Positions 42,693 through 50,865 of a stretch of 64,000 nucleotides of DNA are shown here, piece by piece. The notes below the pieces were generated by a model. The model saw only the letters and a program-made list of their open reading frames with translations. It ran no database searches and had not been told where the DNA came from. Numbering within the stretch: the first letter of the stretch is position 1; each line of letters opens with the position of its first letter. Both the position numbers and the translations under genes were made by a program. The stretch comes from an uncultured Alphaproteobacteria bacterium (GTDB lineage Bacteria; Pseudomonadota; Alphaproteobacteria; HIMB59; GCA-002718135), in NCBI GenBank assembly GCA_902567855.1, contig CACFOQ010000004.1:61404-125403 (forward strand). Direction: 5' to 3'.

Positions 42693-44453
42693 TTAATTAA
42701 TAATCATTGCATCTTTAATAATAATTTGAGGTAAAGGAATATTGCTAAAATTATCTTTTTTTATAGTACAACCAATTAAAAATTTGTATTTTTTATAATT
42801 CAATAAATAATCTCCCAAAACACTATTTATACAATTAAAGCATATACCTTTTAAATTTGTTGAAAAATCATTTTGAAAAAAGATTAATATATGTTTATCT
42901 TTAATTATTTGAGTTTTTTGTATCTTAATATCTTTTATGATAAATTGAGGTTCATTATTACCTGCGCCAAAAGGTTCAAGTTTTAAAATTTCATCCATCA
43001 AATCTGAATTAATTTTATCTAAAGATAATAATGAATCATATTTGTTTATTTTAACAAATAGATTTTCAGAATAATCTTTAAAAAAATCATCTAGAAAAGA
43101 TTTAAACTGGGTTAATAAATTTTTTTTTATTTTGATTCCTGCTGCCATTTTATGGCCACCACCATCAATTAGAATATTTTTATCTTTTGCCAAATGAATT
43201 AACTTAGATAAGTCGATAGATTGAATAGATCTAGCTGATCCAGTACCATATGAATTCCCAAACGAAATCACAATAGAAGGTTTATTAAATTTTGAAACAA
43301 GTTTACTGGCAATAATTCCTATAACACCATTATGCCAATTCTTTCCATAAACTAAGATAAAATTTGTATTTTTTTGTTCCTCTGCTTGCATTAATGCTTC
43401 TTCATATATTTGGTTTTCAATTAATTTTCTTTTTTCATTTAATAATAATAATTTTCGACTAATTTTTTCAACTTCAGACATATCTTTATTTGTTAATAGT
43501 TTAAAAGGTAAGTATGAATCATCGATACGACTAGCTGCATTTAATTGAGGTCCTATATTAAAAGCTAAATCAGTAGATGTCGGAGTAGAAATAAAATTAG
43601 AATTATCTATTATTTTAGATATGACTTTATTTCGTCTATTTAATATTGATTTTAATCCTTCTATTACAAAGACTCTGTTATAATCTGTTAAATCAACTAC
43701 ATCACATACAGTGCCGATAGCAACTAAATCAATTAAGTTTAATAAATTTGGTTCTATATTATAACTATCAAAATAATTTATGGATCTTAAAGATTTTCTC
43801 AAAGCCATTAAAAACAAAAAAGTCACTCCTACAGCTGCTAATTGATTAAAACCACTTTTATCTTCTAATTTATTTGGATTAACTATAGAAAAAACATTAG
43901 GGCAAATAGATTCACTGATATGGTGATCGATAATAATTGTATCGATTGAAGAATACTTTTTATTATCAATAATATTAAAAGCAGTTGTTCCACAATCCAA
44001 TGCAAACATTAATTTTACATCTTTAGCTAACATTTCGTCCATTATCCTAATATTTGGACCATATCCTTCAATTAATCTATTTGGAATTTTAACAATTATT
44101 TTTTTAGAAAATTTTTCAAGAAATTTATACAAAATAGATGCAGATGTAGAACCATCAACATCATAATCTGCTATGATGCCAATTTTTTCATCATTTTTTA
44201 GTGCATAAATAACTCGATCAACTGATTTTTTCATATCATTTAATAAGAAAGGATTAGGTAAATTATTCTTAAAATCAGGTAATAAAAAATTAGATACTAA
44301 ATTTTCATCAATATTTCTTAATAATAGTAATTTTGCAAGGAAAGGAGAGATATCATTTTTTTGACTGGAAGATAATACCAACCTTTCATCTACATTATTT
44401 ATTTGCCAAATATTTCCCAATAAAGATTTATGATCAAATTCATTCTTGTCCAT
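42693..44453 (-). CDS. recJ: Single-stranded-DNA exonuclease RecJ
   Basis: 5'-3' single-strand exonuclease used in repair and recombination. 586 residues. DHH-family motifs are present: IADYDVDGSTSASIL (motif I), a second Asp in FALDCGTTA, IIDHHIS (the DHH motif), and in the DHHA1 domain GGGHKMAAGI. The OB-like C-terminal part is complete. It overlaps hom by 14 bases; glpX, often found between the two in alphaproteobacteria, is missing here. Confidence 0.95.
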   Translation of the reverse strand: MDKNEFDHKSLLGNIWQINNVDERLVLSSSQKNDISPFLAKLLLLRNIDENLVSNFLLPDFKNNLPNPFLLNDMKKSVDRVIYALKNDEKIGIIADYDVDGSTSASILYKFLEKFSKKIIVKIPNRLIEGYGPNIRIMDEMLAKDVKLMFALDCGTTAFNIIDNKKYSSIDTIIIDHHISESICPNVFSIVNPNKLEDKSGFNQLAAVGVTFLFLMALRKSLRSINYFDSYNIEPNLLNLIDLVAIGTVCDVVDLTDYNRVFVIEGLKSILNRRNKVISKIIDNSNFISTPTSTDLAFNIGPQLNAASRIDDSYLPFKLLTNKDMSEVEKISRKLLLLNEKRKLIENQIYEEALMQAEEQKNTNFILVYGKNWHNGVIGIIASKLVSKFNKPSIVISFGNSYGTGSARSIQSIDLSKLIHLAKDKNILIDGGGHKMAAGIKIKKNLLTQFKSFLDDFFKDYSENLFVKINKYDSLLSLDKINSDLMDEILKLEPFGAGNNEPQFIIKDIKIQKTQIIKDKHILIFFQNDFSTNLKGICFNCINSVLGDYLLNYKKYKFLIGCTIKKDNFSNIPLPQIIIKDAMIIN

Positions 44454-45741
44454 TATCTAATGGTATTACAATAATTTTATCTAATACGAAACTTTGTTTT
44501 TCTATTTGTTCTAATGATTTAAGTAAAGTTTCTGTTTTAACTTTATGTGTTGTAATAATAATAGGTATAGGTTTGTCTTTTGTTTCAGGTAATTGTAATA
44601 TTTTTTCTACTGAAATATTTGAATCTTTAAAATAACTAGTAATTTTTGATAAAACCCCTGTTATATCTTGTGTCATTATTCTTAGATAATAAGGAGATTC
44701 TAAATTTGATAATTCAAATTTAGTATATTTTGTAAGATTATTAATCTTAAACCCTAATGAATTAACATTTATATTAGTAAAAATTTCATTAATATCTGAA
44801 ATTACAGAACTGGCGGTAGCTTTACCTCCTGCTCCCTCGCCTTCTAAAAATAAAGATTCTAACTGATCAGTTTCAATATTTATAGCATTTAAAACTCCAT
44901 CTACAGAGGCTAAAGGGTTATTCATACTAATTAATTTAGGACTCGTAATAGAAAAAATTTTATTATTAACTATTAAAGATTCAGAGATTAATTTAATTTT
45001 ATAACCTAGATTCTTAGCATTTTTGATATCTTCATATTTAATTTCTGAAATTCCAGTAATATAGTTATTTTTAAACTCAATTTCAGCTCCAAAACATAAT
45101 GATGAAAGTATAGTAAGCTTATGTGCAGAATCTAAACCTCCAATATCTAATTCAGACTCACTTGGGGAAGTGTAGCCCTTTGATTGTGCAATAGAAATGG
45201 CCTTATCAAATGACAAATTATCGTGTTCCATCATTGTTAAAATATAATTTGTAGTTCCATTTAAAATTCCTGATATTTTTTTAACTTTGTTTAATGTTAT
45301 ATTATTTTTTAAAGTTTTAATTATTGGTATTCCACCTGCTACTGCAGCTTCATATAATAAATATTTATTGTTTTGATCAGCTAATTTGAATAATTCTGAT
45401 CCATTTTTTGCAAGCATTGCTTTATTAGCTGTTATTACATGTTTTCCATTTTTTAAGGAATTTTTAACTAAATCATAACTTAATCCTTTTTCTTCACCAA
45501 TCAATTCAATAACTATATCACAATCAGTATTTAAAAAATCTAAGGGACTATCGAACCATTCATACTTACTAATATCAATTATTCGTTTTTTATTCTTATT
45601 TTTAGCTGATATACCTAAAATATTAATGTTAAAATTTGATTTTAGATTAATAAAATTTTTACTATCAACAAGTGATTGAATAACACTAGAGCCAACATTT
45701 CCTAATCCAGCTATACATATTTTAATTTCTTTCATATTCAT
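44440..45741 (-). CDS. hom: Homoserine dehydrogenase
   Basis: NAD(P)-dependent reduction of aspartate semialdehyde to homoserine in threonine/methionine synthesis. The 433 residues comprise an N-terminal Rossmann motif (CIAGLGNVGSSV), the catalytic region SGILNGTTNYILTMM with SELDIGGLDSAHKL, and a C-terminal ACT domain (LRIMTQDITGVLSKITSYF) for feedback control. It starts in an ATGA overlap with the small lipoprotein gene and overlaps recJ, forming an argC-lipoprotein-hom-recJ run. Confidence 0.95.
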   Translation of the reverse strand: MNMKEIKICIAGLGNVGSSVIQSLVDSKNFINLKSNFNINILGISAKNKNKKRIIDISKYEWFDSPLDFLNTDCDIVIELIGEEKGLSYDLVKNSLKNGKHVITANKAMLAKNGSELFKLADQNNKYLLYEAAVAGGIPIIKTLKNNITLNKVKKISGILNGTTNYILTMMEHDNLSFDKAISIAQSKGYTSPSESELDIGGLDSAHKLTILSSLCFGAEIEFKNNYITGISEIKYEDIKNAKNLGYKIKLISESLIVNNKIFSITSPKLISMNNPLASVDGVLNAINIETDQLESLFLEGEGAGGKATASSVISDINEIFTNINVNSLGFKINNLTKYTKFELSNLESPYYLRIMTQDITGVLSKITSYFKDSNISVEKILQLPETKDKPIPIIITTHKVKTETLLKSLEQIEKQSFVLDKIIVIPLDNGQE

Positions 45742-45923
45742 TTTTCAATATTAATATTTTTTATGCACTCTTCTATTTCTTTAATATCAGTATTGTTCAA
45801 ATAACACAAATCCTCTAATTCTTCTTCAGTTACAATTGTAGATTCAAACTTAGGAACTGAATCTATATCAGGGTATCCACATGATAAAATAGAAAAAAAA
45901 ATTATTAAAAAAAAATATTTCAT
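45738..45923 (-). CDS. Small predicted lipoprotein
   Basis: A 61-residue protein with a basic-hydrophobic N-terminus MKYFFLIIFFSILSC. The sequence ILSC is lipobox-like with acylated Cys15. The rest is acidic and low in hydrophobicity. It overlaps argC and hom by 4 bases each (ATGA junctions), which supports real translation. Not recognised as any known family. It sits between two biosynthetic genes with no obvious link to a lipoprotein. Confidence 0.65.
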   Translation of the reverse strand: MKYFFLIIFFSILSCGYPDIDSVPKFESTIVTEEELEDLCYLNNTDIKEIEECIKNINIEK

Positions 45924-46957
45924 ATTAATTTTTTTAAAGATAAACTTTCATCAAAATTATATATTATATTAAAACATTGTATAGCTTGTCCTGCAGCACC
46001 CTTAATAAGATTATCTATAACTGTGACAATAATAATTTTATTATCAGAACTATGTGGAAATAATTTTATCAAACAATTATTAGTATTTTGAACATTAAAT
46101 AAATCAAATTTCTCTTTATCTTTTTTAATTTTAACAAAAGGTAAATTTGAATAATGATCATTATAACAATTTTTAATATCATTAGTTTTAATATCAGTAT
46201 TAAGATCACAATATATACTAGACATAATCCCTCTAAATATAGGCATGATGTGTGGATTAAATGAAAAATTAATATTATTTTTTGAATTATTCTTTTCTAA
46301 TTCTTGTTTAATTTCACAAATATGTTGATGATTATTAGTTTTATAATTATAAAAATTTAAATCATTTGAATTTTTAATATTTGAAATATCAAATTTTTTT
46401 CCAGCTCCACTATAACCTGATTTAGAATCTATAATTATGTTATCTGTATTTATTAATCTTTCTTTTATTAATGGTATTAAAGGTAATAATATAGATGTAG
46501 GATAACATCCAGGAACTGCTATATTATTTTTATTAATAATTAATTTTTTATTAATTTCAGGTAATCCATATACAAATTCTTTTAATAGTGTTGAGCAAGA
46601 ATGAATAGTTTGATAGTTTTCATTATAAACTTCTTCTGAATCTAATCTAAAATCTGCTGATAAATCTATTATTTTAATTTTATTGTAATATTCTTTTACA
46701 TATTTGTGGGATACTCCATGAGGTAAGGCTAAAAAAACAACATCAGATTTTGAAACATCAAAATCAATATTTAAAGATAATTTAGGTAACTTTGTAAATT
46801 CTAAGTTTTTATTTTTATTGAATAATGAATCATTAATTTTACTATCACATCCCAAGAAATTAATTTTTACTTTTGGGTGATGAAGTAATATCTTAACTAA
46901 CTCATACCCAACATAGCCAGTAGAGCCTAAAACGGCTACATTTATTTCAGAAGACAT
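45920..46957 (-). CDS. argC: N-acetyl-gamma-glutamyl-phosphate reductase
   Basis: Third enzyme of arginine synthesis, NADPH-dependent, 345 residues (long type 1 form). The Rossmann motif is VLGSTGYVGYEL near residue 10; catalytic Cys151 lies in VAVPGCYPTSILLPL, with GLPEIN before it and the later HIMPIFRGI. It follows rpsI by 6 bases, keeping the common rplM-rpsI-argC order. Confidence 0.95.
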   Translation of the reverse strand: MSSEINVAVLGSTGYVGYELVKILLHHPKVKINFLGCDSKINDSLFNKNKNLEFTKLPKLSLNIDFDVSKSDVVFLALPHGVSHKYVKEYYNKIKIIDLSADFRLDSEEVYNENYQTIHSCSTLLKEFVYGLPEINKKLIINKNNIAVPGCYPTSILLPLIPLIKERLINTDNIIIDSKSGYSGAGKKFDISNIKNSNDLNFYNYKTNNHQHICEIKQELEKNNSKNNINFSFNPHIMPIFRGIMSSIYCDLNTDIKTNDIKNCYNDHYSNLPFVKIKKDKEKFDLFNVQNTNNCLIKLFPHSSDNKIIIVTVIDNLIKGAAGQAIQCFNIIYNFDESLSLKKLI

Positions 46958-46963
46958 ATTGAA

Positions 46964-47383
46964 TTATCTTTTAGAGAATTGATAGCTTCTTCTAGCTTTA
47001 GCTAAACCTGCTTTTTTTCTTTCAACAACTCTCGGATCTCTAGTTAGAAAACCTACTTTTTTTAATGATGGTCTAAGTTCACTATCATAAAATGTTAGAG
47101 CTTTACTTATCCCATGTCTAAGAGCGCCTGCTTGTCCGGATAATCCACCTCCTGAAACGGTTGCCATTATGTCATATGTTCCAGTAGATTGAATTGTTTC
47201 TAGAGGTTGATTGACAATCATTTGAAGAACTGGTCTTGTAAAATATTTATCTAATGATTTGCCATTTATAGATATATTGCCCTCACCTTTTTTTAGCCAA
47301 ACTCTTGCAATAGAATTTTTTCTTTTACCAGTTGCATAGGATCTGTCTTTATTATCTAGATTTGATTCTTTAGTTTCATTCAT
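46964..47383 (-). CDS. rpsI: 30S ribosomal protein S9
   Basis: Ribosomal protein uS9, 139 residues. Typical segments are [52 protein letters not shown] and the basic tail [18 protein letters not shown] that reaches the P site. It is 3 bases downstream of rplM. Confidence 0.98.
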   Translation of the reverse strand: MNETKESNLDNKDRSYATGKRKNSIARVWLKKGEGNISINGKSLDKYFTRPVLQMIVNQPLETIQSTGTYDIMATVSGGGLSGQAGALRHGISKALTFYDSELRPSLKKVGFLTRDPRVVERKKAGLAKARRSYQFSKR

Positions 47384-47386
47384 AAG

Positions 47387-47848
47387 TTATCTATTTATAT
47401 TTTTATTATTAAATTTTGAAATATCTAAAGTCAAAGGATTTTGAGCTGAATGAAGATGCTGATCTCCTGAATATATTTTACAATTCGAAAGTTGTTGATA
47501 ACCTAAAGGACCTTTAGGAATCATTCTTTTAATGGCTTTTTTGATAATGTCAGTAGACTTATTATTCAATTTCATTTTCTCAGGTGTAGTTTCTTTTAAA
47601 CCTCCCGGATGCCCAGTATGTTTGTAATATATTTTTTTAGTTTCTTTTTTACCTGTAAGATAAATTTTGTCAGCATTAATAATAATTAAGTTATCACCGC
47701 AATCTTGATTTGGAGTATATTCAGGTTTATTTTTTCCACGTAGTATATTAGCTGATATTACTGCGAGTCTTCCTAAAACTGCATTGTTAGCATCTATTAA
47801 AACCCATTTTTTCTTTATTTCTTCTTTTTTTATGGAAAAAGTTTTCAT
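47387..47848 (-). CDS. rplM: 50S ribosomal protein L13
   Basis: Ribosomal protein uL13. The track starts at a GTG (47857), but the ATG at 47848 (MKTFSIKKEEIKKKWVLIDA) matches the family start and gives 153 residues. GRLAVISANILRGKNKPEYTP and RMIPKGPLGYQQL are diagnostic. A palindrome lies just upstream and may regulate the operon. Confidence 0.97.
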   Translation of the reverse strand: MKTFSIKKEEIKKKWVLIDANNAVLGRLAVISANILRGKNKPEYTPNQDCGDNLIIINADKIYLTGKKETKKIYYKHTGHPGGLKETTPEKMKLNNKSTDIIKKAIKRMIPKGPLGYQQLSNCKIYSGDQHLHSAQNPLTLDISKFNNKNINR

Positions 47849-47854
47849 GCGGAG

Positions 47855-47870
47855 CACATATATATATGTG
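47855..47870. promoter_or_regulatory. 16-bp palindrome in the rplM leader
   Basis: CACATATATATATGTG is perfectly self-complementary and ends 6 bases before the rplM ATG, where a ribosome-binding site would be expected. No clear Shine-Dalgarno is seen. A hairpin here could control L13/S9 translation, or be part of the promoter. Function is inferred. Confidence 0.4.
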
Positions 47871-47971
47871 AAAATTAAGTCAATAATTATATAGAAAAAA
47901 ACAAATTTTAGATGAAATATTGAGGAAAATTTAATTTCTTAATAAATTAATGATATTAAAAAATGCTGTAT

Positions 47972-48322
47972 CTATAACAATTTGCTTAAACTACCCCTTA
48001 TAGTCATTAATTTATTGATATCTATGGTATTTTTTTTAGAATCTAAATTACTAGATTTTTTTTCATAATTATTTTTTTTATTATTTATAATTTTCTCAGC
48101 TAAATCTAAAGAATAATTATGTTTCCCATTTTGATATAGTGTTTTTTGTAAATCTTGTATTTTTTTAATATGATCATTATTAAAAAATCTTTGTTTTTTT
48201 GAACTAAATCTAATTGATAATCCTTCAAATTTTGAATCCCAATACCTTATTACATGTTGATTAATATTTAATAAATTTGAAACTTCCTTAATAGTTTTAT
48301 ATTTTTTCATCCAGATCTTCAT
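47972..48322 (-). CDS. MerR-family transcriptional regulator (ihfA-linked type)
   Basis: Short MerR-like protein of 116 residues; a start four codons later (MKKYKTIKEV, 48310) is equally possible. The N-terminal helix-turn-helix TIKEVSNLLNINQHVIRYWDSKFEGLSIRFSSKKQRFFNNDHIKKI is typical of the alphaproteobacterial MerR gene located after ihfA. The C-terminal part is low-complexity and without effector-binding residues. The gene overlaps ihfA by 14-26 bases. Confidence 0.88.
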   Translation of the reverse strand: MKIWMKKYKTIKEVSNLLNINQHVIRYWDSKFEGLSIRFSSKKQRFFNNDHIKKIQDLQKTLYQNGKHNYSLDLAEKIINNKKNNYEKKSSNLDSKKNTIDINKLMTIRGSLSKLL

Positions 48323-48599
48323 TTATCATTAATAATATTTTTTTACTAGGTGTAAAAGAAATTACATTTCTTTCAGAAATCATAACTTCTTCTTTAGTTT
48401 TAGGATTTCTTCCTATTCTTGATTTTTTTTGTTTTATTTTAAAAGTTCCAAAGTTATGTATTTTAAATATCTTATGATTTATTAATCCTACAATAATTTG
48501 TTCAATCAATTCGTTGACTATATCGTCACAATCTTTTTTAGCTAATCCAAACTCATTATTAATAAATTCTGAAATGTTATCACGTGTAATATTGTTCAT
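48297..48599 (-). CDS. ihfA: Integration host factor subunit alpha (HU/IHF family)
   Basis: DNA-bending protein of 100 residues. The arm region KIHNFGTFKIKQKKSRIGRNPKTKEEVMISERNVISFTPSKKI and the length fit IhfA rather than HU. Synteny (plsX-ihfA-merR) supports it. It begins 6 bases after plsX; fabH, the usual gene between, is absent. Confidence 0.93.
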   Translation of the reverse strand: MNNITRDNISEFINNEFGLAKKDCDDIVNELIEQIIVGLINHKIFKIHNFGTFKIKQKKSRIGRNPKTKEEVMISERNVISFTPSKKILLMINEDLDEKI

Positions 48600-48605
48600 A
48601 ATAAA

Positions 48606-49622
48606 TTATAACCTAGATAAATTATTTCTAATCTTCATATTAAAATTATTTTCTATTAAATTATAACATTTATCTAAAGCACAAGAAAAGGCATATGGTG
48701 AAGCATTTCCATGACTTTTTATAGATATGCCGTTTACTCCTATCATAGATGCACCATTGTATTTATCAGGGTTTATTTGATCTTTAAAGATTTTTAAATC
48801 ATTTTCAATAATCTTATAGGATAATTTATTTTTTAAGGATTTATTAAAAACATTTTTTAAATTATTTGTTATAAAACTTGAAAGCCCTTCAGCTGTTTTT
48901 AAAATAATATTTCCAGTATATCCATCTGAAATTATTATATCACATATTCCTGAAGTTATTTTATTAGGTTCAACGAAACCTATAAAATAATCTCTGAGAA
49001 AACTTTGGGAGATCAAATCGTGAGCTTCTTTTAAAAATTCCAAACCTTTATGATCCTCAGTGCCAATATTGATAATTCCTATTTTAGGTTTTTCATTAGG
49101 TTTTAGTAGTGTGTGATATGAATAACCCATCAAAGCAAACTGAAACAAATTTTTTGCCACTACAGTTGAGTTAGCACCTAAATCTAGCATAATACAAAAA
49201 TTTTTTTTATTTGGTAAAAGAGAACATATTGCTGGTCGATCAATATCTTCCAACATTCCTAACAAAAGTCTAGATAAAATCATTAGAGCCCCTGTATTAC
49301 CTGCTGATACAAAACCAGAGGAAACTTTATTATTCTTAACATGAGTTAAACCTTGAAAAATACTACTATTCTTTTTTTTTCTTAATATTGTATTAGCTGT
49401 ATCATTGTCTTTAATATTATCAGTGGTATTAAAAATTTCAATATTATTTAATTTTAATGAATGTGATTTCAAAGTGTTATTAATAATTTTTTTATCTCCA
49501 AATAATAAAATATTGATATTAGAATGTGATTTATTAAATATTTCAATACCCTTTAAAACTTTAAAAGGAGCATTATCCCCTCCCATAGCATCTACAACAA
49601 TAGTTGTATTATTTGTATTCAT
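48606..49622 (-). CDS. plsX: Phosphate acyltransferase PlsX
   Basis: Converts acyl-ACP to acyl-phosphate for phospholipid synthesis. 338 residues. The start TTIVVDAMGGDNAPFKVLKGIE, the AGNTGALMILSRLLLG segment and DGYTGNIILKTAEG are diagnostic. It lies between rpmF and ihfA in the conserved order rpmF-plsX-(fabH)-ihfA. Confidence 0.97.
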   Translation of the reverse strand: MNTNNTTIVVDAMGGDNAPFKVLKGIEIFNKSHSNINILLFGDKKIINNTLKSHSLKLNNIEIFNTTDNIKDNDTANTILRKKKNSSIFQGLTHVKNNKVSSGFVSAGNTGALMILSRLLLGMLEDIDRPAICSLLPNKKNFCIMLDLGANSTVVAKNLFQFALMGYSYHTLLKPNEKPKIGIINIGTEDHKGLEFLKEAHDLISQSFLRDYFIGFVEPNKITSGICDIIISDGYTGNIILKTAEGLSSFITNNLKNVFNKSLKNKLSYKIIENDLKIFKDQINPDKYNGASMIGVNGISIKSHGNASPYAFSCALDKCYNLIENNFNMKIRNNLSRL

Positions 49623-49654
49623 AAAAGATTTCTAAAAAAATTAATAAACTAAAG

Positions 49655-49840
49655 CTATTTTGTTTCTTTCTTAATTAATATTTGTCTACCATTATAAGTA
49701 CCTGTAGACAAATCTATTCTATGAGAAATACGAGGCTCTCCAGAATCTTTATCTTCTATAATATTAATTTGCTTTAAAGAATCATGAGATCTTCTCATGT
49801 TTCTTTTTGATTTTGAAGTTTTTCTTTTAGGTACAGCCAT
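49655..49840 (-). CDS. rpmF: 50S ribosomal protein L32
   Basis: Ribosomal protein bL32, 61 residues from the ATG at 49840 ([20 protein letters not shown]). The track's upstream start is a TTG adding seven residues absent from the family. The form without zinc cysteines is used here: the C-terminal part has no CxxC pair. Confidence 0.96.
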   Translation of the reverse strand: MAVPKRKTSKSKRNMRRSHDSLKQINIIEDKDSGEPRISHRIDLSTGTYNGRQILIKKETK

Positions 49841-49881
49841 ATTAACGAGGTTAATAGTCAAAATAATATTTATTGCAACTA

Positions 49882-50379
49882 TTAATTGAATAAATTTTTA
49901 TATAAATTTTGATTTTTTTTTAGATTTTGCGATCTTTTAATTAAATTTTTTAAGTCATTAATTAAATTATCATTATGATTTATTTCAGAGTTATTAAAAA
50001 CAATATTATATTTATTCAAATATTCTTCAAATTTATTATTATCAAAATCCTCTTTGTTTGAAAAAAAATTTTCTAATTCTGAAACTCTAAAATAAAATCT
50101 CTTAACATATGTTTTAACATATTTGCCAATAGACATATCACCTATTCCACTTAACCTTAATGAATGATCAATATCTCTTATAAAATAATCCATTAAAACT
50201 TGATTGTTATTTATATCATTTTTATTAAATTCTGATGATGTCTTAGATCCAAAAAAAATACAAAAAAGAAGTAAAGATGTAATTTCAAATGTATGATTAA
50301 AGTTCAATTTTTCAGTCAAATAAAGTTTTTTTGTAATTTTTTTTACAGATTTAATAGTTTCTAAATATATGTTTTTCAT
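49882..50379 (-). CDS. Ubiquinol-cytochrome c chaperone (CBP3-like)
   Basis: Protein of 165 residues related to the CBP3 chaperone that assists cytochrome bc1 assembly. The segment [43 protein letters not shown] matches the core pattern D-LR-GxGD-xxGKxxK. Alphaproteobacterial synteny next to bamE and rpmF/plsX supports it. A YceD/DUF177 gene that usually follows is not present. Confidence 0.85.
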   Translation of the reverse strand: MKNIYLETIKSVKKITKKLYLTEKLNFNHTFEITSLLLFCIFFGSKTSSEFNKNDINNNQVLMDYFIRDIDHSLRLSGIGDMSIGKYVKTYVKRFYFRVSELENFFSNKEDFDNNKFEEYLNKYNIVFNNSEINHNDNLINDLKNLIKRSQNLKKNQNLYKNLFN

Positions 50380-50430
50380 AGTTATTAAGTATATTTTAAA
50401 TAATTTAAAAATAATGTTATATAATATCTA

Positions 50431-50862
50431 ATGATTATAAAAAAAACCATTTTAGTATTTTTTTTACTTTTAATTATAAGTTGTTCTGAAAAAATTACAT
50501 ATACAGGTTTAATTATTGATGAAAATATTAATTATTCAGAGATAAACAATAAAAATGATTTACTAAAATTACTTGGTCAACCTAATTATATTGACCCAAT
50601 GGAGAATAATTTTTATTACTTTAGTGAAAAAAATGTTTCAAAAAATAGCTTAACAAAAAAAACAGTGGATAGATTAATCTTAGTTTATTATTTTGATGAA
50701 GAAAATAATATCGTAAATACAAAAAAATTAAATCTAGATGATGAAAAAACAATAAACATTTCTGAAAATAGAATCAAAAATGATCTAATTAAAAAAGGCT
50801 TGATAGAAAAAATATTTGGTGGAGTTAGCGCTCAACCTTCTATCCCTACTACTTCAGAATAA
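50431..50862 (+). CDS. bamE: Outer membrane assembly factor BamE
   Basis: Small lipoprotein (143 residues) of the BAM complex. The N-terminus ends in LLLIISC with acylated Cys18. The SmpA/OmlA domain appears in KNDLLKLLGQPNYIDPMENNFYYFSEKN and VDRLILVYYFDEENNIVNTKKLNLDD. It is divergent from CBP3, the usual alphaproteobacterial arrangement, and ends 3 bases before the convergent hppA. Confidence 0.9.
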   Translation: MIIKKTILVFFLLLIISCSEKITYTGLIIDENINYSEINNKNDLLKLLGQPNYIDPMENNFYYFSEKNVSKNSLTKKTVDRLILVYYFDEENNIVNTKKLNLDDEKTINISENRIKNDLIKKGLIEKIFGGVSAQPSIPTTSE

Positions 50863-50865
50863 TAA

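Noticed and set aside
47849-47857. GTG start for rplM three codons upstream
   Set aside because: L13 proteins begin at MKTF; the extra residues are not part of the family.
49841-49861. TTG start for rpmF with seven extra residues
   Set aside because: L32 begins MAVPKRK; the ATG at 49840 fits better.
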